A DNA stretch of 64,000 nt from an uncultured Bacteroidales bacterium. Its GTDB lineage: Bacteria > Bacteroidota > Bacteroidia > Bacteroidales > Bacteroidaceae. Position 1 is the first letter of the stretch. Every line of letters starts with the position of its first letter. Positions 15,626-24,930 of the stretch are shown here, piece after piece. The notes beneath the pieces were generated by a model. That model saw only the letters and a list, made by a program, of their open reading frames with translations, was not told the origin of the DNA and did not search any database. The stretch covers positions 32,173 through 96,172 of the forward strand of contig CACYHW010000010.1 in assembly GCA_902774335.1 (NCBI GenBank). The letters run 5' to 3'. Position numbers and translations under genes: made by a program.

Positions 15626-17976
15626 AAAGATTACTGACCCTTTGCCTTGCACTGACAGGTATATTAGCCGTTTGCAGTGCACAAACCGTTGATAACAGAG
15701 TGGAGGTAACATTCTACACCCCCTCTATAGTACGTATTTATAAGGCTCCGGACCTGAATTTCAGTCCCAAACAGAGCCTTTCAGTAACAATGCAGCCGCA
15801 ACAGGTCAAGGTATCCCGCTCTCAGGAGAAACTTGACAAAAACACTGTAATTGACGTTTATAAGACCGATAAGCTTACCGTGACCGTCTTTGAGGGCGGT
15901 GTAATGTTCAAGGACAACAAGGGCAATACCCTGTTGGCCGAGCGGACATCGGATAAACTGCGTCAGACATTCAACATTGACAAGGATGAGCCCATCTACG
16001 GACTGGGCATACTCCAGGAGGGCCGCATGGATATGCGCGGAACAAACCGCCGCATGATTCAGGGCAACACCGATGACTACTGCAACATTATCCAGTCCAT
16101 CAAGGGTTACGGCCTCTTCTGGGACAACTACTCGCCCACCACATTCATTGCAAACGAGGATAATTTCGGTTTTACCTCCGAGAACGGAGACGGCATTGAC
16201 TACTACTTTATCTACGGAGGCGATGCCGACGGTGTGATTGCAGGCATACGCCAGCTTACCGGAACTGTTCCCATGCAGCCGCTCTGGAGCTACGGATTCA
16301 TGCAGAGCCGCGAGCGCTACAAGTCATCACGCGAACTTACCGAGGTTCTGGACCGCTACCGTGCCGACGGAGTGCCCATTGACGTGATGATTCAGGACTG
16401 GCAGTACTGGGGTGACAACTATCTGTGGAACGCCATGGAGTTCAACAACCCCGATTTCAGCAATCCCGAACGCTGGATCAAACATATCCATGACAGTAAC
16501 GCCAAGCTGATGATCTCCATATGGTCATCTTTCGGCCCCATGACCAAACCCTACCGCGAACTGCAGCCCAAGGGTATGCTGCTGGATTTCCAGACATGGC
16601 CTCAGAGCGGTCTTTCGGACTGGCCTCCCAGAATGGATTATCCTTCGGGCGTACGTCCGTATGACCCCTTCAGCAAGGAGGCACGTGACATCTACTGGAA
16701 CCATCTGACCCGCCTGTACAATCTGGATATTGACGGCTGGTGGATGGACTCTACCGAGCCCGACCATCTGGATTTCAAGGAGGAGGATCTGGATGTGCCC
16801 ACCGCAATGGGACCCTTCCGCAATGTTCGCAACGCATTCCCGCTGATGGCTGTGGGCGGTGTCTATGACAACCAGCGCGCCATGGAGGACGGCAACCGCA
16901 AACGTGTGCTTATACTGACCCGCTCCGTATTTGCAGGCCAGCAGCGCTACGGCTCCAACACATGGTCCGGCGACCTCCAGTCCAACTGGAACAGTCTGCG
17001 CAACCAGGTACCTGCCGGACTGAACTTTGCTCTCACGGGTAACCCCAACTTCAACAGTGATCTGGGCGGTTTCTTTGCCAACAGCTACAATGAGCGTTCA
17101 CAGGACGGCAGTGCCACAAAGAACCCGCTCTATCAGGAGCTCTACGTACGCTGGATGCAGTACGGTGTTTTCTGCCCCATGATGCGCAGCCACGGCACCG
17201 AGGTTCCGCGTGAGCTCTACTATTACGGCAAGGCCGGCGAGCCCGTATACGATGCCCTGCTGAGTGCCGTCAAACTCCGTTACAGCCTGCTCCCCTACAT
17301 CTATTCACTGGCACACGACGTAAATGCCAATAACGGAACCTTCCAGCGTGCCCTTATAATGGATTTCAGGGATGACCGTAACGTATGGAACATGGGCAAT
17401 GAGTTCATGTTCGGCCGCTCACTGCTGGTTGCCCCCGTGCTTGAGGCCAAATATACCCCCGAGAGAGCCATGAGCAAGAGCCGCGCCGGCATAGGCGACG
17501 TGGACTTTACCGCACCCAAGAGCACCAAGGTCTATCTGCCCGCAGGTACACGCTGGTATGATTATGAGACTCTCAAACTTTATGACGGCGGACAGGAGAT
17601 AGAGCGTACGGTTGACATAAGCAGCATTCCTCTGTTTGTCAGGGAGGGATCCATACTGCCTGTCGGTCCCGATGTCCAGTACTCAACCGAGAAGCCTTGG
17701 GATGATCTGGAGATCCTGGTCTTTGCAGGAAAGGACGGCAAGTTCACCCTGTACGAGGATGAGTTTGACAACTACAACTACGAGAACGGAGCCTTCTCCA
17801 CCATAGAGTTCAGTTACAACAACAAGAGCCGCATCCTGACCATAGGAGCCCGCAAAGGATCATTTGACGGAATGATAAACAATCGCAGGTTCCGCGTAAT
17901 TCTCATTAAGAACGGCAATAAGAGCCAGGCCAAGACGGTCAGTTACTCCGGTAAGAAGGTTTCGGTATCGCTTTAA
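15622..17976 (+). CDS. Glycoside hydrolase family 31, alpha-xylosidase/alpha-glucosidase-like
   Basis: A 784-residue secreted enzyme with a signal peptide ending near CSAQ at residues 18-21. The nucleophile is D376 in WWMDSTEPD and the acid/base is D451 in TWSGDLQ. The C-terminal DUF5110-type beta region (EILVFAGKDGKFTLYEDE) is present. Unlike its upstream partner it has no PA14-like insert, and the two are divergent in sequence, so they may act on different linkages of one substrate. Translation is coupled by an ATGA overlap. No SusCD-like transport genes are next to the pair, so it is not a complete polysaccharide utilisation locus. The exact substrate is unknown. Confidence 0.9.
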   Translation: MKRLLTLCLALTGILAVCSAQTVDNRVEVTFYTPSIVRIYKAPDLNFSPKQSLSVTMQPQQVKVSRSQEKLDKNTVIDVYKTDKLTVTVFEGGVMFKDNKGNTLLAERTSDKLRQTFNIDKDEPIYGLGILQEGRMDMRGTNRRMIQGNTDDYCNIIQSIKGYGLFWDNYSPTTFIANEDNFGFTSENGDGIDYYFIYGGDADGVIAGIRQLTGTVPMQPLWSYGFMQSRERYKSSRELTEVLDRYRADGVPIDVMIQDWQYWGDNYLWNAMEFNNPDFSNPERWIKHIHDSNAKLMISIWSSFGPMTKPYRELQPKGMLLDFQTWPQSGLSDWPPRMDYPSGVRPYDPFSKEARDIYWNHLTRLYNLDIDGWWMDSTEPDHLDFKEEDLDVPTAMGPFRNVRNAFPLMAVGGVYDNQRAMEDGNRKRVLILTRSVFAGQQRYGSNTWSGDLQSNWNSLRNQVPAGLNFALTGNPNFNSDLGGFFANSYNERSQDGSATKNPLYQELYVRWMQYGVFCPMMRSHGTEVPRELYYYGKAGEPVYDALLSAVKLRYSLLPYIYSLAHDVNANNGTFQRALIMDFRDDRNVWNMGNEFMFGRSLLVAPVLEAKYTPERAMSKSRAGIGDVDFTAPKSTKVYLPAGTRWYDYETLKLYDGGQEIERTVDISSIPLFVREGSILPVGPDVQYSTEKPWDDLEILVFAGKDGKFTLYEDEFDNYNYENGAFSTIEFSYNNKSRILTIGARKGSFDGMINNRRFRVILIKNGNKSQAKTVSYSGKKVSVSL

Positions 17977-17978
17977 GG

Positions 17979-18069
17979 AATTGAGAATTGAAAATTGAGA
18001 ATTGAATACAGTGCACCTGCGTAAAAGGAGACGTACCGGATGGCAATTCTCAATTTTCAATTCTCAATT
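17979..18069. repeat. Perfect 26-bp inverted repeat built from AATTGAGAATTG units
   Basis: The arm 17979-18004 is the exact reverse complement of 18044-18069, separated by 39 bases of ordinary composition. Each arm consists of repeats of ATTGAGA/ATTGAAA, and a further half unit (CTCAATTTT) follows the right arm up to 18078. It lies directly after the GH31 stop codon, where it could serve as a terminator or 3' end stabiliser, and just before the promoter of the next gene. Simple AATTCTCAATT-type repeats of this kind are often seen between Bacteroidales genes. Confidence 0.85.
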
Positions 18070-18084
18070 CTCAATTTTAATCCG

Positions 18085-18092
18085 TATCTTTG
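18085..18092 (+). promoter_or_regulatory. Candidate -7 promoter box of the methyltransferase-purD operon
   Basis: TATCTTTG followed by CA is a perfect TAnnTTTG box. A start near 18099 leaves a leader of about 18 bases to the ATG at 18117 and excludes the longer reading frame from 18090. Confidence 0.75.
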
Positions 18093-18116
18093 CAGGCTGA
18101 AATCATCCCGTTTCTG

Positions 18117-19610
18117 ATGACCGAATTTGAAATGATAGCCAAGACCTTCCAGGGGCTGGAAGAGATTCTTGCAAAAGAACTTATTGATCTTGGAGCCAAT
18201 GGAGTGGCCATTGGCAACCGAATGGTATCCTTCAAGGGCGACAAGGCCCTTATGTACAAGGCAAATTTTCACCTGCGTACCGCAATCCGAATCCTCAAAC
18301 CTTTCCTTCACTTCAAGGCCGACAGCGCCGATGAGGTATATGATATCTGCCGTAAGGTGGATTGGGAAAAGTACATGTCGCTGAGCGACAGTTTTGCCGT
18401 AGACTCCGTTGTCTACAGCGAGGATTTCCGTCATTCAAAGTTTGTGGCATACAGGGTTAAGGACGCCATTGCCGACTATTTCCGCGACAAGTACGGCAAG
18501 CGCCCCAATGTAAGCGTATCGAACCCCGACCTTACATTCCATATCCATATCTCGCACGATGACTGCTCACTCTCACTTGACAGCTCGGGCGAGTCACTTC
18601 ACAAGCGCGGCTACCGTCAGGAGGCCATGGAGGCTCCTCTGAACGAGGTTCTGGCTGCCGGCATGATACTCATGTCGGGCTGGGACGGCAAGTCCGATTT
18701 TGTGGACCCCATGTGCGGATCTGGCACAATTCCCATCGAGGCCGCACTCATAGCCAAGAACATGGCACCGGGTCTGTTCCGCAGCCATTTTGCATTCGAG
18801 AAGTGGAAGGATTTTGACCGTGACCTGTTTGAAGAGATATACAATGATGACTCACAGGAGCGTGAGTTTGAGTTCACCATCAAGGGATATGACAAGGATC
18901 CCAAGGCCATCCTGACAGCCAAGCGCAACGCCAAGGCTGCCGGCCTGCTGGACACGATACAGTTCGAGCAGCGCGACTTCAAGGATTTTGAGCCTGTCAA
19001 GGAGCGCACCGTGATCATCACCAACCCGCCTTACGGCGAGCGTCTGGTCGAGGAGAACCTGTTGGGACTCTACGAGATGATCGGAGAGCGCCTCAAGCAC
19101 GCCCTGATTGGCGGCGAGGCGTGGATTATCAGTTATCACTACGAGTGCTTTGACAAGATAGGTCTCAAGCCTTCGGCCAAGATTCCTCTCTTTAATGGTG
19201 CCCTGCCCTGCGAACTCAGGAAATACGAGATCTTTGACGGACGCTACAACGACTTCCGCGGCGGCGACCGCAGTCTCAAGAAGGATGATCTTCCCACCCG
19301 CCGCAGCAGCACCCTGCGTCACAAGGCCCGTCTGGCCGAGAAGCAGGAGGCACGCAAGGACGAAAAACCTTTCCGCAAATCATCGGAGGAAAGAAAGCCC
19401 TTCCACAAATCATCGGAGGAAAGAAAGCCCTTCCACAAGAGCGAGGCAGGCAAGCCCTTCCGAAAGAGTGAAGGCGGCAAGCCTTTCCACAAGAGTGAAG
19501 GCGGCAAGCCTTTCCACAAGAGTGAGGCAGGCAAGCCTTTCCACAAGAGTGAGGGAAAGAAACCTTTTCGTAAAACTGAAAACAAACCGTTCAGAAACAA
19601 TAAGAAATGA
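18117..19610 (+). CDS. THUMP-domain rRNA N2-guanine methyltransferase (RlmL-like) with repetitive basic tail
   Basis: A 497-residue enzyme. A THUMP RNA-binding region covers about residues 40-155, and a Rossmann methyltransferase follows with DPMCGSGT (197-204) and the catalytic NPPYGER (303-309). This is the layout of the N-terminal half of RlmL, which makes N2-methylguanosine at 23S rRNA position 2445. The second (RlmK) half is absent, as is usual in this phylum. From about residue 405 the protein turns into nine KPF-led units (KPFHKSEGG and variants), giving a basic, disordered tail likely to hold RNA. The start at 18117 is set by the upstream promoter. It overlaps purD by four bases. Confidence 0.88.
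   Translation: MTEFEMIAKTFQGLEEILAKELIDLGANGVAIGNRMVSFKGDKALMYKANFHLRTAIRILKPFLHFKADSADEVYDICRKVDWEKYMSLSDSFAVDSVVYSEDFRHSKFVAYRVKDAIADYFRDKYGKRPNVSVSNPDLTFHIHISHDDCSLSLDSSGESLHKRGYRQEAMEAPLNEVLAAGMILMSGWDGKSDFVDPMCGSGTIPIEAALIAKNMAPGLFRSHFAFEKWKDFDRDLFEEIYNDDSQEREFEFTIKGYDKDPKAILTAKRNAKAAGLLDTIQFEQRDFKDFEPVKERTVIITNPPYGERLVEENLLGLYEMIGERLKHALIGGEAWIISYHYECFDKIGLKPSAKIPLFNGALPCELRKYEIFDGRYNDFRGGDRSLKKDDLPTRRSSTLRHKARLAEKQEARKDEKPFRKSSEERKPFHKSSEERKPFHKSEAGKPFRKSEGGKPFHKSEGGKPFHKSEAGKPFHKSEGKKPFRKTENKPFRNNKK
19369..19602 (+). repeat. In-frame tandem repeats coding KPFHKS-type units
   Basis: Units of 27 to 30 bases encode repeats of KPF[HR]KS[SE]. Two successive 30-base copies starting at 19381 and 19411 are nearly identical, while later 27-base units (KSEGGKPFH) vary at a few positions. 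All unit lengths are multiples of three, so copy-number change would keep the frame. Confidence 0.9.
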
Positions 19611-20878
19611 AGATTCTGTTACTTGGAAGCGGAGGCCGTGAGCATGCTCTGGCCTGGAAGATTGCCCAGAGCCCGCAGCTGGAGAAGCTTTACATAGCAC
19701 CGGGCAACGCCGGTACTGCAAACGCAGGTGAGAACGTAGCCATCAAGGCTAATGACTTTGAAGCCATCAAGGCCTTTGTCCTGGACAAGAAGATCGACAT
19801 GGTGGTTGTAGGCCCCGAGGATCCTCTGGTAAACGGCATCTACGACTACTTCAAGAACGACGCGCAGCTGAACGCCATCCCTGTCATCGGTCCCTCAAAG
19901 GAGGCTGCACAGATGGAGGGCAGCAAGGATTTTGCCAAGCGTTTCATGCAGCGTCATAATATCCCCACCGCAGCATATCAGACCTTTACAGGCGAGAACC
20001 TGGAGGAGGGACTCAAGTTCCTGGAGACCCTCAAGGCTCCCTATGTACTTAAGGCCGACGGTCTTTGCGCAGGCAAGGGCGTACTGATCCTTCCCTCTCT
20101 GGAGGAGGCCAAGAAAGAGCTCAAGGAGATGCTGGGCGGTATGTTCGGCAACGCCTCTTCACGCGTGGTGATCGAGGAGTTCATGAGCGGTATAGAGTGC
20201 TCTGTATTTGTGCTTACCGACGGCAAGCACTACAAGATACTTCCCGAGGCAAAGGACTACAAGCGTGTAGGCGAGCATGACACCGGCCTGAACACAGGTG
20301 GCATGGGTTCGGTTTCACCTGTTCCGTTCGCCACCAAGGAGTGGATGAAGAAGGTCGAGGACCGCATTATCCGTCCTACTGTGGAGGGTCTGGCCCAGGA
20401 GGGTCTGGAGTACAAGGGATTCATATTCTTCGGCCTCATCAACGTGGACGGCGAGCCCAAGGTGATTGAGTACAACTGCCGTATGGGTGACCCCGAGACC
20501 GAGACCGTGATGCTGCGTCTCAAGAGCGACATAGTTGAACTGTTCAAGGGTGTGGCACAGGGCAACCTGGACACCAAGGTTCTGGAGCAGGATCCCCGCT
20601 CGGCCGTCTGCGTAATGCTGGTATCGGGCGGATACCCCCAGCACTATGACAAGGGTTTCGTGATAAGCGGAATCGACAAGGTCAAGGACAGCATCGTATT
20701 CCATGCAGGTACCGCTTTCAATGACAAGGGAGAGGTTGTTACAGCCGGAGGCCGCGTAATAGCAGTCAGCTCTTACGGTAAGGACAAGGCCGAGGCCCTG
20801 GCTCTCTCGTTCAAGGGCGCACACCTGATAGATTTTGAAAAGAAACACTTCCGTGGCGACATCGGACAGGATCTTTGA
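19607..20878 (+). CDS. purD: Phosphoribosylamine-glycine ligase
   Basis: A 423-residue ATP-grasp enzyme for the second step of purine synthesis, joining 5-phosphoribosylamine and glycine with ATP. The N-terminus [17 protein letters not shown], the ATP-grasp segments [11 protein letters not shown] and [15 protein letters not shown], and [11 protein letters not shown] near residue 287 are diagnostic. The length is typical. Translation is coupled to the upstream rRNA methyltransferase by a four-base overlap, an arrangement with no obvious functional link. A weak terminator overlaps the stop codon. Confidence 0.97.
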   Translation: MKILLLGSGGREHALAWKIAQSPQLEKLYIAPGNAGTANAGENVAIKANDFEAIKAFVLDKKIDMVVVGPEDPLVNGIYDYFKNDAQLNAIPVIGPSKEAAQMEGSKDFAKRFMQRHNIPTAAYQTFTGENLEEGLKFLETLKAPYVLKADGLCAGKGVLILPSLEEAKKELKEMLGGMFGNASSRVVIEEFMSGIECSVFVLTDGKHYKILPEAKDYKRVGEHDTGLNTGGMGSVSPVPFATKEWMKKVEDRIIRPTVEGLAQEGLEYKGFIFFGLINVDGEPKVIEYNCRMGDPETETVMLRLKSDIVELFKGVAQGNLDTKVLEQDPRSAVCVMLVSGGYPQHYDKGFVISGIDKVKDSIVFHAGTAFNDKGEVVTAGGRVIAVSSYGKDKAEALALSFKGAHLIDFEKKHFRGDIGQDL

Positions 20879-20888
20879 GACCTTTTTT
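20868..20888 (+). terminator. Possible short terminator overlapping the purD stop codon
   Basis: AGG and TCT (20868-20874) can pair with AGA and CCT (20878-20883), with one bulged A and a TTG loop, followed by TTTTT. The stem is short, so the call is weak. Confidence 0.35.
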
Positions 20889-20936
20889 GCTAACAATTAA
20901 TAACTGAATGTTGACTGCCTTTAACCATTAAAGAAC

Positions 20937-20944
20937 TAACTTTG
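20937..20944 (+). promoter_or_regulatory. Candidate -7 promoter box of the DUF2723 gene
   Basis: TAACTTTG followed by AG matches TAnnTTTG and lies 36 bases upstream of the ATG at 20981. TTG at 20911-20913 could be a -33 box with slightly long spacing. Confidence 0.6.
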
Positions 20945-20980
20945 AGGCTTTCAACTGACACTTAACTCAATTAGAGAGTG

Positions 20981-23900
20981 ATGAATTACAAAAGACTTAA
21001 CACCATCATCGGATGGCTGGTGTTTGCTATAGCTGCAGTAACATACTGCATGACTATCGAGCCCACCGCCAGCTTCTGGGATTGTCCTGAGTTCATAACC
21101 ACCGGCTACAAGCTGGAAGTAGGTCACCCGCCCGGGGCACCTATCTTTATGCTTACCGCCAACCTGTTCTCACAGTTTGCAAGTGATCCCGGCCAGGTTT
21201 CCATGATGGTCAACATCATGTCGGCCCTGCTCAGTGCGCTCTGCATACTGTTCCTTTTCTGGAGCATAACAATGCTCGTAAAGAAACTGCTGGCCGGCGC
21301 AGGCGAGCCCGACCTGTGGCAGATGATAGTTATATTCGGTGCAGGAGCCGTAGGCGCTCTGGCCTACACCTGGAGCGATACCTTCTGGTACAGCGCAGTC
21401 GAAGGCGAGGTCTATGCATATTCATCTTTCTGCACCGCAGTAACCTTCTGGCTTATACTCAAGTGGGAGGAGAACTGTGATCAGCCCCACAGCGCACGCT
21501 GGCTGGTGCTCATTGCCTATCTGATCGGCGTATCGGTTGGTGTGCACCTTCTGAACCTGCTCTGCATCACGGGCATTGTTCTGGTTTACTACTTCAAGAA
21601 GTCCGAGAATCCTACCCTTAAGGGTGGAATTCTGGCATTCATACTCTCAGGCGTAATCATTGCCGCCGTTCTGTACGGTATCGTTCCCGGTATCGTAAAG
21701 GTGGGCGGATGGTTCGAGCTGCTGTTCGTGAACGGTCTGGGCCTGCCCTTCAACACAGGTCTCATCATCTACGTCATACTTCTTTCGGCCATCATCATCT
21801 GGAGTGTCTACGAGACACAGCGCGGTGACCGCAAGTCGCTGATGTACCTCTCGTTCCTGCTCACCGTAGCGTTTGCCGGAATACCCTTCTACGGACACAC
21901 TGCTGCCGGAGTTGTACTGGGTATCATAATCCTGGGTGCAGCCGCCTACTATCTCTACTCCGAGAAGGTGGCCCAGAAGTACAAGCCGTCGGCCAGCCTG
22001 CTGAACACCATCATGCTCTGCGTGATGATGATCACAATCGGCTACTCATCATATGCAGTGATAGTGATCCGCTCTACCGCCAATCCTCCCATGGACGAGA
22101 ACTCTCCCGAGGATATATTCTCACTGGGCGACTATCTTGCACGCGAGCAGTACGGTTCACGTCCCCTGCTCTACGGACAGGCTTACAGCTCTGAACTCAA
22201 ATATGTTCTGAGCAAGGACAGTCAGGGCAGTTTCTACACTCCTGCAACCAAGGTTACGGGAAAGACCCACATCCGCAAGATTAAGACATCGGAGGCCGAG
22301 AAAGACAGCTACGTATCGGACGACAAGACCGCATACATATATGCACAGAACATGTTGTTCCCCCGCATGTACAGTGCCGACACCGACCATATCAAGGACT
22401 ACAACCTCTGGGTTGGAGGAATTAAGGGCCGTGAAATCAACTACAACATGCACGGCGAGAAGGTTAAGGTTATCATGCCCACTCAGATAGAGAACCTCAA
22501 GTTCTTTATCCGCTACCAGGTCAACTTCATGTACTGGAGATACTTCCTCTGGAACTTTGCCGGACGTCAGAACGACATTCAGAACCGTTTTGGCGAGAAG
22601 GAGAACGGAAACTGGATTACAGGTATCAACTTCATAGACAGCGCCCTTCTGGGTCATTCCGATGTAAACCTTATGCCTGAGGCATTCAAAGGCAAGGGTC
22701 GCAACGTCTTCTACTGCCTGCCTCTGCTGCTCGGTCTTATCGGACTGTTCTGGCAGTACAACAAGAGCAGGGAGGGAAGCCAGCAGTTCTTTGTAGTGCT
22801 GTCTCTCTTCTTCATGACAGGTCTTGCCATCGTGGTATACCTTAACCAGACTCCTGAGCAGCCGCGTGAGCGTGACTATGCATATGCTGGTTCTTTCTAT
22901 GCGTTTGCCATATGGATTGGTATGGGTGTGGCTGCCATTGCCGACATGCTCAAGGGTTTGGCCGGCAAGAAACTGTCGGCAGTCATTGCAACCGTGGTTT
23001 GTCTGCTGGTACCCGTTCAGATGGTAAGCCAGACATGGGATGATCATGACCGCAGCGACCGATATGCATGCCGCGACTTTGGTCAGAACTACCTGACATC
23101 ACTCCAAGAGACAGGTTACCCCGTAATCTTTACCAACGGCGACAACGATACATTCCCCCTCTGGTACAACTTTGAGACCGAAGGATTCCGTACCGATGCA
23201 CGCTGCTGCAACCTGAGCTACCTGATGACCGACTGGTACATCGACCAGATGAAGCGTCCGGCATATGAATCGCCGGCACTGCCCATCTCACTGGATAGGA
23301 TCGACTATCTGGCCGGCACCAATGACTTTGTGACCTTACGTCCCCAGGACAAGCAGAAACTTCTGCGTAACAACAGCAAGGAGACGGTCGAAAAGTCATT
23401 CGAACTCAAGACAGCGCTCAACTACTGGGTTAAGCAGAATCATTTCATTCCCTCCGACACCCTTTGGATGACCATTGACAAGGATGCAGTGCTCAGGTCA
23501 GGTATGAAGATTCCCGAGCAGTACATCGGCGCTACCGACCAGGAGACCAAGGCCAACATGCCTGACCGTCTGATCATCTCGCTCAAGGGAAAGAAGTATA
23601 TCTCCAAGAGCGAACTCATGATGCTTGACATGCTTGCTCACAGCAATTGGGAGAGACCTCTATACATTGCCACCACAGTAGGCAAGAACGGCTATCTCAA
23701 CATGAGTGACTACTTCCTCCTGGAGGGTCTGGCATACCGCCTCACCCCGTTCAACTGGAAGCAGCTGGGTGACGGCAGCATGACCTACGGTGACCTTGAT
23801 TCCGAGACCATGTTCAGGAACTGCATGAACTTCAAGTTCGGAGGTCTGGACAATCCCGACCTCTATCTGGACGAGACAATACGCCGCATGTGCGACTCAC

Positions 23901-24322
23901 ACCGCCGTATCTTTGCCCAACTCGCCTCCAAACTCTATAACGAGGGCAAGAAGGACAAGGCTGCACAGGTTATGGCCAAGATAGAAGCCGGTATATCACA
24001 GGAACTGCTGCCTCTCAACGACGGTATGTTCGGTGCGGCTCCCGAATCGGCCGAGGTCTACTACGCACTGGGACAGAAGGAGAAGGCACAAAAGATTATC
24101 ATGGACTGTGCCGACAACTACCTCCAGCAGATGAGGTGGTTCCTGAGCATGAGCAACCGCAGTCTCAGATTCTCCAGAGACTCGTTCCAGACCGCTGTCT
24201 CCATCATGTACCACAATGTATTGCCGGTACTGAGGGAGTGCGGAACCGAGGACCAGTTTAACAGCGTTGCCGCACAGTGGTCAGCCATGTGCGACGAATT
24301 CGACAAACGTGTAAACGGATAA
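20981..24322 (+). CDS. DUF2723 / GT117-like polytopic membrane glycosyltransferase
   Basis: An 1113-residue protein. The N-terminal 350 residues and a second block around 570-680 are strongly hydrophobic, with the DUF2723 hallmark SFWDCPEFITTGYKLEVGHPPGAP in the first loop (residues 31-54), similar to GT-C protein O-mannosyltransferase-type enzymes. PEQPRERDYAYAGSFY lies in the second half and a soluble C-terminal region ends the protein. In Bacteroidota this family is placed in GT117 and is suspected to glycosylate proteins or envelope glycans using lipid-linked donors. ATG 20981 is chosen over the in-frame GTG at 20978. It overlaps the CE4 deacetylase gene by one base. Confidence 0.88.
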   Translation: MNYKRLNTIIGWLVFAIAAVTYCMTIEPTASFWDCPEFITTGYKLEVGHPPGAPIFMLTANLFSQFASDPGQVSMMVNIMSALLSALCILFLFWSITMLVKKLLAGAGEPDLWQMIVIFGAGAVGALAYTWSDTFWYSAVEGEVYAYSSFCTAVTFWLILKWEENCDQPHSARWLVLIAYLIGVSVGVHLLNLLCITGIVLVYYFKKSENPTLKGGILAFILSGVIIAAVLYGIVPGIVKVGGWFELLFVNGLGLPFNTGLIIYVILLSAIIIWSVYETQRGDRKSLMYLSFLLTVAFAGIPFYGHTAAGVVLGIIILGAAAYYLYSEKVAQKYKPSASLLNTIMLCVMMITIGYSSYAVIVIRSTANPPMDENSPEDIFSLGDYLAREQYGSRPLLYGQAYSSELKYVLSKDSQGSFYTPATKVTGKTHIRKIKTSEAEKDSYVSDDKTAYIYAQNMLFPRMYSADTDHIKDYNLWVGGIKGREINYNMHGEKVKVIMPTQIENLKFFIRYQVNFMYWRYFLWNFAGRQNDIQNRFGEKENGNWITGINFIDSALLGHSDVNLMPEAFKGKGRNVFYCLPLLLGLIGLFWQYNKSREGSQQFFVVLSLFFMTGLAIVVYLNQTPEQPRERDYAYAGSFYAFAIWIGMGVAAIADMLKGLAGKKLSAVIATVVCLLVPVQMVSQTWDDHDRSDRYACRDFGQNYLTSLQETGYPVIFTNGDNDTFPLWYNFETEGFRTDARCCNLSYLMTDWYIDQMKRPAYESPALPISLDRIDYLAGTNDFVTLRPQDKQKLLRNNSKETVEKSFELKTALNYWVKQNHFIPSDTLWMTIDKDAVLRSGMKIPEQYIGATDQETKANMPDRLIISLKGKKYISKSELMMLDMLAHSNWERPLYIATTVGKNGYLNMSDYFLLEGLAYRLTPFNWKQLGDGSMTYGDLDSETMFRNCMNFKFGGLDNPDLYLDETIRRMCDSHRRIFAQLASKLYNEGKKDKAAQVMAKIEAGISQELLPLNDGMFGAAPESAEVYYALGQKEKAQKIIMDCADNYLQQMRWFLSMSNRSLRFSRDSFQTAVSIMYHNVLPVLRECGTEDQFNSVAAQWSAMCDEFDKRVNG

Positions 24323-24930
24323 TGCTTTTAGAACAACCTACACCTATACTGAGTAAGATATATCCGAATGGTGTCTTCCGGAAGAATCCGGAAGAGCATT
24401 CGGTATACCTTACATTCGATGACGGTCCCATACCCGAGGTAACCCCGTGGGTCCTCGACATACTGGACCAGTACGGTATCAAAGCCACTTTCTTTGTGGT
24501 GGGCGATAACGTACGCAAGCATCCCGACGTATACAAGATGGTTGTGGAGCGCGGTCACCACATAGGTAACCACACCTTCAATCATGTACGCGGAATGCGC
24601 ATGAGAAACCATGATTACATAGACAACGTAAAGAAATGTGACGGATTCATCTCAACGCGTCTGTTCCGTCCGCCGCACGGAGTGCTGCGCCGCTGGACAT
24701 ACCGTTATATGAAGGGTGACTACGACATTGTCTTTTACGATGTCATTACACGTGACTACAACAGCAAACTCAAACCTGAAAAGGTTCTGGATATAGTAAA
24801 GAAGTATACCAGGAACGGCTCAATCATTGTTTTCCATGACTCACTGCGCAGCCAGAACAATCTGCGCTGGGCTCTCCCCCGCGCCATAGAGTGGCTCAAG
24901 GAGCAGGGTTACGAATTCAAACAGCTTTAA
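24322..24930 (+). CDS. Polysaccharide deacetylase (CE4) family protein
   Basis: A 202-residue NodB-type domain. Motif 1 TFDDGP (31-36) gives the catalytic and metal-binding aspartates, motif 2 HHIGNHTFNH gives metal ligands H84 and H88, and motif 3 RPPHG (116-120) follows. The enzyme should remove acetyl groups from N- or O-acetylated glycans. No signal peptide is visible, so it may act in the cytoplasm or the start may be further upstream (an in-frame start at 24277 overlaps the previous gene). The ATG shares its A with the DUF2723 stop codon, indicating coupling. It converges on dacB with a four-base overlap of stop codons. Confidence 0.88.
   Translation: MLLEQPTPILSKIYPNGVFRKNPEEHSVYLTFDDGPIPEVTPWVLDILDQYGIKATFFVVGDNVRKHPDVYKMVVERGHHIGNHTFNHVRGMRMRNHDYIDNVKKCDGFISTRLFRPPHGVLRRWTYRYMKGDYDIVFYDVITRDYNSKLKPEKVLDIVKKYTRNGSIIVFHDSLRSQNNLRWALPRAIEWLKEQGYEFKQL

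Noticed and set aside
19369-19602. Short direct repeats suggesting a CRISPR array
   Set aside because: The units are contiguous without unique spacers, all are multiples of three and they encode a continuous protein tail.
19319-19721. Long minus-strand frames opposite the repeat tail
   Set aside because: They are shadows of the repetitive coding sequence, without start context or homology.
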